Program-made: the position numbers and the translations under genes
Notes under the pieces: model-generated
The model's database searches: none
Seen by the model: only the letters and a program-made list of their open reading frames with translations
Told to the model about the DNA's origin: nothing
Shown here: positions 45,801-58,329 of the stretch, one piece after another
How the letters are laid out: every line of letters begins with the position of its first letter
Numbering within the stretch: the stretch's first letter is position 1
Assembly (NCBI GenBank): GCA_032622095.1
Contig: CP136064.1
Coordinates: forward strand, 220,550,205-220,614,204
Length of the DNA: 64,000 bases
Direction: 5' to 3'
Origin: Siphonodentalium dalli
Taxonomy: Eukaryota > Mollusca > Scaphopoda > Gadilida > Siphonodentaliidae

Positions 45801-46586
45801 GAACCTCCAAATGTATCGACGAGTAATAGACAGAGAGCCCAGAGATTTTCAATTGCACTATCGCATACGAAATGTTTGATGCCTTCGATTTGGTATCACG
45901 TTTGGACCACCGCAGAAACCCCATTCTGAAGTGTAACAATCCTGGCGTTTTGTGGCCGCTTAGACCCCAGACAAGATGGCGTCTGTCGTGCCGACCATTT
46001 TGCTTGATATGCACCATACTATAGTATATACATGAAGTACAGAATGTTTCATATAGGCGGTCATGCTTTCCACGCGATTCGCCAGAGTTATACACCAGAT
46101 CTAGAATTGAGCCAAAAACCAGACTAAGAGAACATTGACTTCGGGTGTAGCCCGAAAAATGCATGGATATATAGATTTGTCTCCCGGATGAACGGTTTGA
46201 ATGAGGTTGGGCGAGACACCCCCAGTTAAAAAAACAGAAACAATGTCTCTGATGACAAAATTTAATGCATGGCAAGTAAGATGAAGTAGCTTGAATCTAT
46301 ATGGGCTTTTTCGCCATATTGGGTCTCAATACGCACCTGATTATGATACGACTAAATTGATATCCGAACCGACAGTATGCATGTTCTTGTGATTAGGACC
46401 TTATATATACGTAATCTTTTATTCGTCTATTTTTTTGGAGCAAATTTGACTGCTGAGATGGATGTTCAATTAATTTAATTAATCGATCCATAATAGATGT
46501 GTATACATGATTCGAAAATGGTATTCATATTTAGATGAGATACGTCCAACTCATTAGTCTCCGATACACACGAAAACTCACCAGAT
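45801..46586. other. No recognisable gene
   Basis: A 171-codon minus-strand frame (46275-45760) overlaps the repeat block at its end and has no recognisable domain; I treat it as chance or relic sequence. Confidence 0.45.
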
Positions 46587-48140
46587 AGTAGCGAAATATA
46601 GCGACTATGCCAATGACGTTGCTTGATATCTCAGGCACCAGAAAACAAATGTTAGACACCTTGGGGTCGCGACTGTGTGGATTTATGACGTCATCAAGAT
46701 GGCCGCCATACACAATTTCACAGTATGCACTGAGTCAGTTTGATTAATATATACTTGTAAATTTATTATAGAAATTTGATTATCTCACCACTGACGTGAA
46801 ACTAATACCCCATACTTCCACTTGACAGAAAAAGTGGCCACCATAAACCAAGATGGCCGCCAAAATGGCGACCGAAATTCGGAAAATTGATGATTTTTCA
46901 CACGTTCCTCTTGAATCATTAACTGATGTTTGAAATTTGTAACGAATAAAGACTTAAAATTGAATAAATTCTAGTATCCAACCATTTCTACAACATAATA
47001 TGTCATATTTCGGATCTCATTCCTGCCAGCTATCTTTAAAATGTGAATTCAAAAATGTGCTATGAAAGTTAACCAAAATTCAATTATGTGATTCTAGCCA
47101 AGAGTTGAACAGAAAATAACTGAATTTGATGAAGATAATGTAAAAATGTTTTAAATATGTGAATTGCCATATAGTTGCACTGAAAATAGTGCATTTTAGT
47201 TTTAAGATGGCGGCCAAGATGGCTGCCAAAATGGAGAAATCACAAAAATCTGTCCAATTGTTATTGATATCACTCATGTGTTGAGGAAAAGTAAATATAT
47301 GTGAATATGTGCTACTTTTTCGCGGACATCCATCGACTTATGGAATGATTTGTAAATTTGGTGAACCATATAGCTGCTTATACCCGAGAATTCAACAGAA
47401 TTATACCACGGAAATTAAGTCAAATAATCTTCATGGCAGCCACACAAAATTGCAGAATGGGCACTGAGTGAGGAAGAAAATTTAACACAGAAAATGAAAA
47501 ATATTTCTACGGCAATGATAACATTGCACCAAGCTTCCTTTTGAAAGAACAAGATTGATAAAAACAAACCAAGACGGCTGTCAAAATGGCGACCGAAATA
47601 TAGAAATGTGTTGAATTGTTACACATACCACTTACATCATTTTAGGTTATTTGTAAACTGTGGCGAGTAGGACTTGTCTTTGTTTTTATCAGTCATGACA
47701 CCAAGTACTTTGGAAAACATATTATGTTGTAATTTGTGTCTAATTGTTGTCCATACTCCGAAAAATGCAAATTAAATAATTCGCTATGTAATTTCACAAA
47801 TAAACTTGCTTCTCGAGGTTCTAGATTAACATTGGACAGAAATAGGCATAATAAAATAAACAAAAGTGTACACAGTTTTAAATATCGTTAGTGTCATTCA
47901 ATTACACTCGACATTGATCTATTTAACTCAAGATGGTCGCCAGAATGGCCGCGAAACTCACAGTTATAAAATGTGATAAATGTTTATATTATCAAACGGC
48001 ATTTAGCAAAGGAGTTGGATATATTCGCCCAATCTAAATTAGATACTATCATGTTAAGGTATATTGTGACTATGTTTGACCAAACATAGTGTGTTTATAA
48101 TCGAGAATATATCAGAATGGACTCTTAGAAACCTAACATG
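46587..48140 (+). repeat. Large inverted repeat, left arm with four ~360-bp tandem units
   Basis: The arm begins GTAGCGAAATATAGCGACTA. Core phrases AAGATGGCCGCCAAAATGGC (near 46855), AAGATGGCGGCCAAGATGGC (47207), AAGACGGCTGTCAAAATGGC (47565) and AAGATGGTCGCCAGAATGGC (47935) are about 350-365 bp apart. It is mirrored by 50490-51893. Confidence 0.85.
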
Positions 48141-50489
48141 AAATTGCCCAATATAATTTAAACGATCCTGCCCGTTTCCTGGGAAGGAAGTCAAACCGGA
48201 TATGTGCTGACTGTATCATTATAAGAGCATAACGAGTACTCGAACGCAAAGAAATCCCTGCAGTCATAATACAGACAGAAAATCCAACTTTATGGCTATA
48301 TTATTTCGTTTGGGGCAGATCTGCTTTATTCGTTGCCTATTCTTGATGAATTGTTGACCACGTTGATTTCGCCCCGCCACAAAAATTTAGAAGATTCAGG
48401 AAAAATATAACACCTTGACTTCATCGAAGTCGAAGTTGCATTGCTATCATACTGCCACCGGGAAATATAATTGCTCAACTTAGAAATACACAGGCATTAC
48501 ATGTTAGTGCAAACATTATTTCGTATCTAATTATGAAACAGTTGTGTCTAATAAGATACAATAAGGGGAGATTGCATTGTTCAGTTTCTTGTTTTTGGCA
48601 TATATGTGTTTCATCACCCGAAATTCGTTTGAATAGTTGAGACATTGTCACACATCTCAAGACGCGAGTCAGCACATGTACCACTCTTGTTACTTCGTCC
48701 AATAGATGGTCACATTGATGTAGTCTATCTACAACCAACTCACCGCAGCAACTACAGTTGAATTACAAACTCATCTCGCAAGCTAACGGAGCTCACCACA
48801 AAACTCTCCGACTGCATATCAGAGACTCCATATAGAATGTTTGCTTCGGTTGTGGAATGGAGAGTCCATAATACAGATTTAATAAATAAATGTCAATACG
48901 GCCGCTGACCTCATAGCAGATACATTGCATATTCACTTCGAAGTAGTCTAACAGAACTGTGCACATAACCGAGTTAATGCTTGTCAGTTTACTTTAGAAT
49001 ATGTCAAAACATCAGTATCGGGCAAAAATAGCCTAAGGTTTGTCATTCTCCATGTCGAGTCCAGCAAGTGACAATAACGGCTCCTCAACTTCTTCCTGGT
49101 TGTCAACGAAAAAATATCGTGAAATCAAAATGCCTATGGCTAGTGCCTGGATATTTAGTGATCAAATACCTCATCGAAACCCCAGAAGCTCATCTTTTGT
49201 CCATGCCATATGATGGTGCATCGAAGTAATGAATACAGAGACGGGTCATCAAGATCATTTAACGGAACGTTTATTAAGATTTCTTGCAAAACGTCCACAT
49301 GGGACATTCAGCATTATACATCAACTGTTAGTTCACAGAAAGTAAAGATCTTCGAATCACAAAAAACCCGCAATCTCGAACGAAATCCTTTAATTGTCCA
49401 TCGAGCAAATGTAGTTTATAGAATTTGCTGGCAAACCGTACAACCATAATAGTCGGATCCACAAGTAGGCCAATAACAAGCTTGGAATATAGATACTGCG
49501 CAAAAGTTGAAAGTAATAGATAAAAATGTTATGCTTGAATTGAGAGAATATTGTGGATTGTTAGCTATTTGAAGAGTCCATAACTGAAATTTACTTCAAC
49601 TATTGCTCAGGAAGGTATAAGATTACAACGTTTAACGACCTGAGTTTTCTGCAGACCTGATTTCATTGTAGTGGGATATCAAATGTTCCTGTATAAAACA
49701 TCTGAAAAGAATACTACAAACTTTCCACCCAATAATAATACATGTACCTCAACATGTCTGTGAGTTGAATTGCCTCTACAGCCAAGTCGAACTGTGCATT
49801 GGTACGAGAAATTATTATCAATTTTATCTGGAACATTGTAATAAGCTTAGGTCTGGTAGAAATCCGCCAATGGGATTCTTCTTCGCAGAAGACACATATA
49901 GCTCACATATGAACGGTAGTCTGCGACAAAGCAGTTACTGTCATATAATCCCCTGATGCACACACAATATGAACTAGATGTTATTCAAGGACGAGCAATT
50001 GTAAATTTTCTCAGTTTCACAAACATATACCCTGTGTTTTCGTACATGTATATTAATAAGAACGAATCACACAAATATTAGCTCCTATTCTTATATTTGG
50101 ATTAGTATACACTAATTATTAAGCTTGTTAACATGGAAGATGTCTGTAATGTCAACGCATTATATGCCGCTACTGTTTTTGGATACAGCATTGTGTGATG
50201 TCCTTTCAATTAATTTCCGTGAGCAGCTGAATTTCGGTAGAATTGACTTATTATGATGGCATTACATGAGCAATACAGGAGTCAATTGAAAAATTCTTAG
50301 CCAAACCCTATAAGGGGGGCGATATCAAGGGGGAAGTAATTAAAGTATTGCTCAATACCGACATCCTTATTGTTGAGGTAAGGATTTTTCTTCAGTCGAG
50401 TCACCCAATCAGGACATTTCCGATGTACATGTAATGGTGAATGTAATCAGCATATATTCAGATTTGGATATTTTCAAATAGGTCAACAT
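48141..50489. other. Spacer of the large inverted repeat; no gene recognised
   Basis: About 2.3 kb between the arms. Short frames such as 48738-48475 (-), 49210-49449 (+) and 49765-49956 (+) have no family I recognise. No transposase is visible. Confidence 0.5.
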
Positions 50490-51893
50490 CAGATGAATTT
50501 ATCTACTTTTCATGGTTTCTGTTTCCATTCTCATGAAATCTCGGATATAAGCAGCTACTGTTCGCAAAATATTCATATTGTATCAGCATTCCTGGCACTT
50601 TTGTCAAGAGGGAACAAATATGTTTACCAGTTGTCACTGAAACCCACATTAGGAGCGTTATCAATGAAAACTAGCAAATTTGGATGATTTCTCCATTTTG
50701 GTAACCATCTGAGTCACCATCCTGAATTTAGATTCATATGGCTAATAATATGTTAATCTAACATATCATGGTTGTCGAATGATTAGATAGTATAATTCAT
50801 TCAAAATAAGGTTGCTAGTAGCCACCGATTTCAAACTGCTGTGAATAATGTAAGAGGCGAGTGTGAAAAATCATCAATTATTAGAATTTCGGTCGCCGTT
50901 TTGGGAGCCATCTTGGATTTTGAAGTCCAAATTGCACCGTCAAGAGGAAGTGTGATCCAATGGTATTATTGGTCGCGAAACATAATCATTTCACTATCTA
51001 AATTTTCCTCCCAGACTCAATGCCAACTCTGAAATTGTTCATGGTTGCCATTTTGATGATTTCATATAATTTTCGTCGTTTCATTCTCTCGAATTCTTGA
51101 GTATAAACAGCCATTGTTCACAAACTATTCATATTGTTTCATATATCCATGTTATTACACCAACACGGAGCAAATATATTCACCTATATTCACTAAATCG
51201 CACATTAGGAGTGATATCAAAGAAAATTTGACAAATTTTAGTGATTTATCAATTTTGGCAACCATTTTGGTCGCCATCTTGAATACAGATGCACTTTTTT
51301 GGTTGTAATTATATGGCAATCTATATGTTTAAACCTGTTGCAAATGTTTGTCATCAAATTCAGCTATTTTCTGGCTAACACTTGGCTTGAATTACAAAAT
51401 CGATATTTGGTAAAAGTTCATAGCATATTTATGAATTAACATTTTGACGACATTTTGTAGGAATAAGACCCAAAGTATGACATATTATCATGTTCAAATG
51501 GTTAGGTATTCAAATGTATTTAAAATTAAGTTGCTATTAGCCACCGATTTCAAACAACCGTGAATGTTTTAAGAGACATGTGTGAAAATTCATCATTTTC
51601 CGGAATTTCGGTCGCCATTTTGGCGGCCATCTTGGTTAAATGTGGTCAATTTTTCTGTCAAAGTGAAGCCTGTTATCATAGTATCACAACAGTAGAGAAA
51701 TATTATATTTCCTACCATAAATTCACTATTAGCTATTAATCAAACTGATTCAGTGCCTACTCTGAAATGTTGGATGGCGGCCATCTTGATGACGTCATAA
51801 ATCCACCCAGTCGCGACCCCCAGGTGTCTAACATTTGTTTTCTGGTGCCCCAGATATCAAGCAACATCATGAGCATAGTGGCTATATTTCTTC
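50490..51893 (-). repeat. Large inverted repeat, right arm
   Basis: Reverse complement of the left arm: TTTCGGTCGCCATTTTGGCG GCCATCTTGG at 51605-51635, then TCGCCATCTTGAATAC (51272), GGAGCCATCTTGGATTT (50905) and GTCACCATCCTGAATTT (50713). The outer end matches best (GGTGTCTAACATTTGTTTTC, GATGACGTCATAAATCCAC); similarity falls toward the centre. Confidence 0.83.
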
Positions 51894-51938
51894 ACAAAAT
51901 GCACACGGGAGCCAACAAATGGACATAAGAGCCTCTAT

Positions 51939-52286
51939 TAAAAGTGATGAACAGCACATGAATCTCGTGTTGAGAGACATGCCATTTGCAAGATTGATTG
52001 AAACCCAGAATGATATCGGATTAGTGGTTCATAAGCGATACCTGTTTCTCATTGAAATAAATCCCATGAGCGTGCACGCATAAGCGTAATATCGGCATGC
52101 CTTCTGGTCCGATTGGTAACAGGGATGTTTGAATGCATGCTCATATCACCGAATACAGTTGTCAATTAGCTGGCCACTGAACGACAAAAACGCCCCATTA
52201 GACCCGGTTTGGCTGGACCACCAATGTAGGTTTAAACCAGGTTTAAACTAGGAGGTTTAAACTGGAGATGACGAATCCGGCCAGTT
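51939..52286 (-). repeat. Dispersed repeat with three GTTTAAAC palindromes, copy 2
   Basis: Inverted relative to 5931-6296, from which it differs by scattered substitutions and an indel-rich middle. It abuts the outer end of the large inverted repeat's right arm. Confidence 0.75.
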
Positions 52287-52792
52287 TGTTTTAGCATTTG
52301 TGGTGAACCCGTATAGAATTCCAGACCACACATGCTATTTTGGTGTTGGGCTTTTCTATTATGGCGAAAATACACGAAGGACTGGCATTGATGTACATGT
52401 ACTATGTAGTTTCCCATCTAATCGGTATAAGTTATACATGGGACTTCTGTTGACTTCAGACTACTATCATCAATGGCATCTTGCGATATATGCATATATC
52501 ATTGAATGATGAATCCGATAGTAATGATATAATATTTCCAACTATTTTCTATTCTCTTCTACGGGATATTTGCATATATTGACAAATTCCAGCGATGTTT
52601 GAGACTGAGTCGTGTCGATATAAACAATTTATACCCTAACCCTTTCAACAGTGGGTGGATGGTCCCATTCAGTTATATGAAAGCATGCATTGGAATAGTC
52701 TATTCCACATTGAGAGGCCCGGGTGTTCTGATATTATAACAACCATACCGTGTCCATGCGAGTATGCCACTATTCTTTGTAATTCACAGTAG

Positions 52793-52888
52793 ACACACGA
52801 CACAATCGTTTCGACGATTCTACGACCAATTCCACGATTCTGCGGCTTGACAACCACGGTGCTGCGGCAGTTCAACGATTCTGCGGCC
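52793..52888 (-). repeat. CGCAGAATCGT minisatellite, copy 1 (inverted)
   Basis: Four ~20-22-bp units in minus sense (CGCAGAATCGTTGAACTGC, CGCAGCACCGTGGTTGTCAAG, CGCAGAATCGTGGAATTGG, a CGTAGAATCGTCGAAACG), then ATTGTGTCGTGTG. Over 90 percent of positions agree by eye with 56112-56208. Confidence 0.85.
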
Positions 52889-53811
52889 TTATTATACGTG
52901 ATATTTTATGACAAACATAGATAAAGAGGCCTTTTACTGAATTGGGACGATAAAGGTGGGCTTCTTCTTGCATGCATCGTGTAGAGTAGACTTTGCAGGT
53001 CCACCAGGTTAATTCACGGAATACATACGAAGATGAGATCTATACATAAAATGAGTCACAATCGGCTCGGTCAAGTCTGGATAATCCGATCAAACCGCGA
53101 ATCGATCGCAAAAAGTAATTTCTTGGGCTACAAGGGGACATTAACGGTGCGAAAATTAACATCCAACGTAAGCTTTGATAAGCATAAATGTATTATTTGT
53201 CAAATTCGTACCCCCGTTGACGCAATATTCAATTAAACTATACACAGAAATGCAGTAACGGTGTCAACTATTTGACAACGCCCCGCTTCGACCATGACAA
53301 CGACGATTGGGCGACTCGTTGAACGGTAATTTTCATTTGTATACGATGTATCGGTCACTGCACTGTCATCGGACAGCTTATTTATGCGTATAAGCCCTCG
53401 TATGCTGCATCAATAAATATTTGGAACAGTGCCTTCGTTGTACAATGCACATGTCCTGGATTCAATACAGTACTGTGTATTTACTGCATGATCCCCACAT
53501 GTGAAGCTATATAGAGACCAAGTCACATAAGAGATATAGTGGATTGGACAAAGCGTGACACACATGCTCGTGTAAAAATATATGTTGATACGGGTCGTAA
53601 ACCCAAGCCAACCACTGACTATTGACTATAAATGAGTATGTTGGACTAGTATGCATATAGTATGAATTTTATTTGATACATTGTTTTGAAAACTGTACAA
53701 ATATTTATCGACAACACGAATTTTGTATTTTCGCATTCCGGCTAATCTTCAGCCGTAACATTACTTCGTACTCGATAGACTTTCATATAGACTATAGAAA
53801 CAGCCATATGC
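52889..53811. other. No secure gene; one Cys-containing open frame
   Basis: The plus-strand frame 53033-53236 ends SFDKHKCIICQIRTPV and has a stop soon after. The D-K-x-K-C-I-I-C-Q pattern resembles the start of a Cys-rich family common in marine-invertebrate transposon-linked genes, but the rest is missing. Otherwise nothing is recognised. Confidence 0.3.
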
Positions 53812-54137
53812 GTGCGACGTGACCTTGACCTTGAAATCGGGTCAATTCAAGGTCAAATCGAGAATTTTGATGGGATTTTCACGAAATTTGATACATTGGG
53901 TTACTTTTGTCCACTGATTGTTTTGGACGGGTCAAATCGTGACCCCGACCTGACCTTCAAAATGATCAATTCAAGGTCAAGTCGGGTAAAACCGGATGGA
54001 TTTCGACGGGCACGTTTGTCGGGTACTTTTGTCCGGGCAGTGTTTTGGACTGGTCAAATCGTGACCCCACTTGACCTTGACCTTCAAAATGGACAATTCA
54101 AGGTCAAAGCCCGGACGAAGTCGGGTCACCTTCTAAT
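53812..54137 (-). repeat. TCAAGGTCA-rich tandem units, inverted
   Basis: Inverted relative to 20144-20712: TGACCTTGACCTTGAAAT, GTTTTGGACGGGTCAAATCG, TACTTTTGTCCGGGCAGTG and the head GGACGAAGTCGGGTCACC at 54111-54129. About two and a half units. Confidence 0.85.
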
Positions 54138-55138
54138 ATCTATATAAAAGCTGAGTGTGTGTGTCTTTCTGTAATTATGTCATGCTTTACGATGCGTTCA
54201 AAATATATGACCCTCATATCCATTGCGCCCAATATTTTATCATTTTCTGCACCACATCTTAGAATAAGCGAGATCACCGAGTCGCGGCCATATTGGATTA
54301 CCCAGACCCCATTCCGCGGTTTAAGTCTACGTGTCAAAGTTCTGGAGGTGCATTCCATATAATGATTTTTTAATATTCATGAAATACATGTCCGCGTTCA
54401 CGGAAAATATATAGCGGTAATTAAGGACGGATGATATAAATGATTTATACAGAGGATCCCCAACGAGAAATGTTGGGATATAACATTTTATAAAACGAGT
54501 TTGATAACTTTCTTTATACCCTTTTTTTAAATATCAAAATCTTTAAAAGAAGCTGAAAATGCATGCACAATGGATATAGTTACGGTGTAGGCCGATACGC
54601 TACACAAAGGTATACGACAGAATAGCGCACTCTGGCTGGCGACGAAAAAATATAGTCCCCCAATTTGCCTCTTTGTTTTTTGTATCTATTTTCGTCAATG
54701 CAAAGGAGTTGGGACCAAAATTTCCAATATCTAATGTTGGTGTCATGCGCGGCTTTTCGAAAGTACTATTAATCCGCGCGGTCATTGCGGGTGTGATGTC
54801 AAGTATCCCGGGAAGCACGCACATATTCATCATTATTGGATATAAGGAAATATGCAATATTAGGATCTTTTAATGATACAATAAATACAACTTTGCCAAA
54901 GTGAGAAAAAAAAACACATTTAAAATGGAACATTATTTTGTCTTGAATGTGTCTTTACTTCCTCTTGTGTTGTGGTAAGGAAATCAATATTATTTTTGTT
55001 AATCCGTCTTTTTAGCTCGTTTTCCTTCTTAAAATATGATTATGTGATAAAGTGGATTTCAAATTCGTCCCAGTTATTTGCAAAATAATTTATTAACCTT
55101 GTCCATTTTAAAGTCAGCTTGAAAAAACACATTAGAGA
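54138..55138. other. Probable repeat-derived sequence; no gene
   Basis: Immediately after the previous repeat is TATATAAAAGCTGAGTGTGT, a style of junction common at the edges of invertebrate repeats. Frames at 54159-54362 and 54600-54873 have no recognisable domain. Confidence 0.4.
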
Positions 55139-55250
55139 TTATCTATCCCTCCCCATTTCCATATATCTCTCCCTATCTCTCTCACATCTCTCCATCCCCT
55201 CCTCATCTCTCCCTCCCATCATATCTCCTTCCCCTGCCCTCTTTCTCCCT

Positions 55251-55294
<44 letters not shown>
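55139..55294 (+). repeat. Polypyrimidine tract followed by (AT)n
   Basis: About 110 bp that is almost all C/T (CCCTCCCC, CTCTCCC, TCTCTCTC) leads into an (AT)n run at 55253-55294. Such a tract can adopt triplex or cruciform structure in vitro; biological effect here is not shown. Confidence 0.85.
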
Positions 55295-55297
<3 letters not shown>

Positions 55298-56111
55298 GTT
55301 TCATGTGTGGAGTTAATTTCTAAGGCGACCATTCTCCACCATCGATACCACAACGCAACTGAGAATAAGACATGTTGGCGATAAGAAAATACCGAGACAT
55401 TGTGAGTCGACTGCGTACAGACAGACGGAAGGAAAGTTGGATAGGCGGAAAGGCAATTTAAATCATGTAATGTGTAGTGCACATATATGGAAATTAAACA
55501 TGTACAGTATAGCAATATACGATTCGACATTACGTTATTTTCCTCAGCTGGGTCCAAATAAAAGAGTCTTAATCTCGTAGGCTTGAGGTCGTGTGATTCA
55601 TATGCGTATTCATGTCTATAGCGAGCGTGCCATTCATTAGAAAGCGACTTCTCGTGAGCACAAGTTAATGAAATTTCAATTGCTGGTCGCACAATCGTCG
55701 TTGTCATAGTCGACTCATCGGCGTTGTCAATTGAATGCGATGATACCCCCGCAAATATGGACACAGCGCCATCAATCACAGAACTGAGGTTAACATCAGT
55801 TGTGAAAAATCACCCAAAGACGTATGGCTATGTTATTATTTGGTTTCCACTCAATTTGATAGGACATTATATATTTTTTCTAAACTCTGAAGACGAATTT
55901 CACTCAGTGATGTGTGTAAAACCAGAACAACCGGTCTATTTGTGTCAAAGATTATGTATTGTTGTGCTAACTGTCTAGTGCTGAACTCTCTATCGATTAT
56001 CGAATCGAAGATCGCCGTACCTAATAGAAATATAATATATGGTACATATACCTACATATTTCGGGATTTATTCATTCTTTAATTTTTTTTTAGTTTTTAT
56101 CGCATCGGCCT
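55295..56111. other. No recognisable gene
   Basis: A 161-codon minus-strand frame (55779-55294) and an 84-codon plus-strand frame (55724-55978) overlap each other; neither shows a known family. Confidence 0.45.
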
Positions 56112-56208
56112 GGTCGCAGAATCGTTAAATTGCCGCAGCACCGTGGTTGTCAAGCCGCAGAATCGTGGAATTGGTCGCAGAATCGTCGAAACGATTGTGC
56201 CGTGTGAG
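56112..56208 (+). repeat. CGCAGAATCGT minisatellite, copy 2
   Basis: Same four-unit structure as 52888-52793, in the opposite orientation and 3.2 kb away. Sequence beyond the unit does not match between the two places. Confidence 0.85.
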
Positions 56209-56690
56209 TAGAGTTGTGCTTAACATATGAGCCCATGCACACGGCTCAGTCCTTTTACAATTCGGCGGCGAAGATTGTTTCATGTGGCTGGCGTTAGAGA
56301 TAATATGGCTGGCGGTGGCTTGTGGCAAATATAGATGGCGGCGGCGGTATGCGATGGCGGCTTCTGGCTCTACGACCACCCGTATTACATTATTACATTG
56401 ATATGGTTGTTTTACGGTTCGTAAGTGATCGACGCACGTAGAGTTTTGACGTCACTAATTTCCAATACCCCTTTGAACAACCTTATGTTTCGGTTTCGAC
56501 ATCCGGGTGGATCCAGCATGCACATCGCGGAATAACTTCGATCCATTGTGGACAAGTAATTGACAAAGTAATAAAACCAAGTTATTTTCTTCTTCGATCA
56601 GCCTCACCATGGCAACACTATCAAATATAAATATAAAATCAACCTCACTCAAAATTCCTTATTTGCGCTAAACTAAAAATTCATATGAAT
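56209..56690. other. GC-richer patch (GGCGGCGG-type) and no gene
   Basis: 56255-56375 is rich in TGGCGGCGG/CTGGCGGTGG words. Minus-strand frames here are by-products. No promoter or exon could be supported. Confidence 0.45.
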
Positions 56691-57140
56691 TGACCCCCCC
56701 CCCCCAAATTAATTTAAATGGAACAGGCCTAAATACATCACTCAAGTCTGTATAGGCCCACCATATGAGGAAGTAATCCCACAGTAACCCCTAATTCCAT
56801 TTATATGACCATGGAAATGGTATAGATCTGTGCAGGATATGTCTCTTTTATAAAATAAATCTCTGGGATGGAGATACAAATTATGTGGGACAGGGATGCT
56901 GATAATATGAAAATAGGGTTTCTTTCCCCTATTTCAAGTCAATAAGTACACCATATGAGGGAATCAAGCCCCCCCCCCGTAACCCCTAATTCCATTTATA
57001 TAGCCATGGGAATGATATATATCTGTGCAGGAGATGTCCAACTAATAAAATGTACTAGAGCTCTGGGAGTGAGGCACAAATTCCTGGGACACCAGGGACA
57101 GAGATGCTGATATGTATATGGAAATATCTTTTTTCTTCAA
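56691..57140 (+). repeat. Two ~190-bp tandem units with poly-C
   Basis: ACCATATGAGGRARTMAAKCCC, GTAACCCCTAATTCCATTTA, ATCTGTGCAGGAKATGTC and GGGACAGGGATGCTGATA appear in both 56760-56945 and 56948-57120. Poly-C runs near 56694-56705 and 56970-56979. Confidence 0.85.
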
Positions 57141-57242
57141 ATTTCGAGTCAGTTTGGGGCTACAACTATGGGCCCATAATAATATACTATGAGATGGACT
57201 CAATCATTCACAATCAGAGGGAAGTAAGGGAGTGTTAGGTAC

Positions 57243-57450
57243 TTGCGCTTAAGCGCAAATAAATTGATAGACACATATTTGCGCTTTTAAAAGCGCAAAT
57301 GATTTGCGCTTAAGAATTTGATTCGCCAAACAATTAGTCTCGTTCATTAGACCAACATAATAAAAAGCTGGCTACGATTGTGATCGCCCTTGAAAAGCTG
57401 GCTACATTTATGATCAATTTGAAAAGCTGGCTACGAATGTGATCGATGCC
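57243..57450. repeat. Palindrome cluster plus 3x ~30-bp AAGCTGGCTACG repeat
   Basis: TTGCGCTTAAGCGCAA (57243-57258) is a perfect 16-bp palindrome. 57277-57300 is a perfect 24-bp palindrome centred on CTTTTAAAAG and flanked by ATTTGCG/CGCAAAT. A third ATTTGCGCTTAAG half follows at 57302. At 57364-57445 GAAAAGCTGGCTACGAATGT and two variants, each followed by GATCR, are tandem. Confidence 0.85.
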
Positions 57451-57689
57451 TTGTATGTGACCCCATCAGCCTAATCGCCACACTAAATCTAGGAATGTTC
57501 GATAAAATAAAACAAAAAATAACCTGCCATCTCCGCATTAAGATATCCTTCAGTTTGGCATGCTCATGTACATCAAACACACATTAGTATTATTCAATAA
57601 ATAATCCAATTATCACATGTATATGTCCTAGGTGTGGTCTACTGCGATCAGTTTTTGAATGACTGACACTGTTAAAAACGTCATGCTAA

Positions 57690-58270
57690 ATTTGATAGTT
57701 TGATTTTCCAACAATTTATTAGGGGGGATTTGTTGTTTCAGACCAACATTTGCATATTATATTTTGGACTGAAATGGCCATCAGTTGGAAATTTTCCAAC
57801 CTTAGGGGAGTTGTCAGGTTGGAAATTTCCAACAGTTGGAAAGTTTGTGTCCAGGTCTGTCCCCCGTGGCCAGTCAAAAATTGCTAGTTAATTTAAGAGA
57901 ACAATATTTTCCTATATATGATTTAAAATGAAGTCATCAGTTGGACATTTTACAACCTAAGTGGGGGGTGTGAGGTTTGAAATTTCCAACACTAGGAAAG
58001 CCCGACGCCAGTCTAGATGCTAGGATTTCGCGATGTTTTTGTTGAGATTTAAAAATGTTCTCACACCGGGCCGCTAACTGCTAATTAGCTTAAGAAAACC
58101 TTAATCTTTCAAAATGTTGGACTGCAATGGTCATTAGTTTGGAATTTTCTAACCTAAGGGGGTATCAGGTTTGAAATTTCCACCACTAGGAAAACTTGAG
58201 GCCAGTCGAGATGCTAGGATTTTGCGACTTTCTTGTTCAGATTTCAATATTTTCTCATACCGGGCCGAAC
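57690..58270 (+). repeat. Family B repeat, third locus (forward)
   Basis: Three units with CATCAGTTGGAAATTTTCCA, TCAGGTTGGAAATTTCCAAC, CCCCCGTGGCCAGTCAAAAA and TAGTTAATTTAAGAGAACAA, and at the ends GCCAGTCTAGATGCTAGGAT and TTCTCACACCGGGCCG. Same orientation as 13985-14700. Confidence 0.82.
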
Positions 58271-58329
58271 CATATCCACAGACTGAGTGTTTGTGTTAAT
58301 TAACATTCACGCACCGATATTGCATCACG

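Noticed and set aside
45760-46275. 171-codon minus-strand frame
   Set aside because: No domain is recognisable and its end lies in the duplicated repeat block; treated as chance.
48475-48738. Helix-rich minus-strand frame in the inverted-repeat spacer
   Set aside because: No family recognised and no conserved splice context; could not be supported as a gene or transposase.
55294-55779. 161-codon minus-strand frame beside (AT)n
   Set aside because: No family resemblance, no splice context, and an overlapping frame of similar quality on the other strand.
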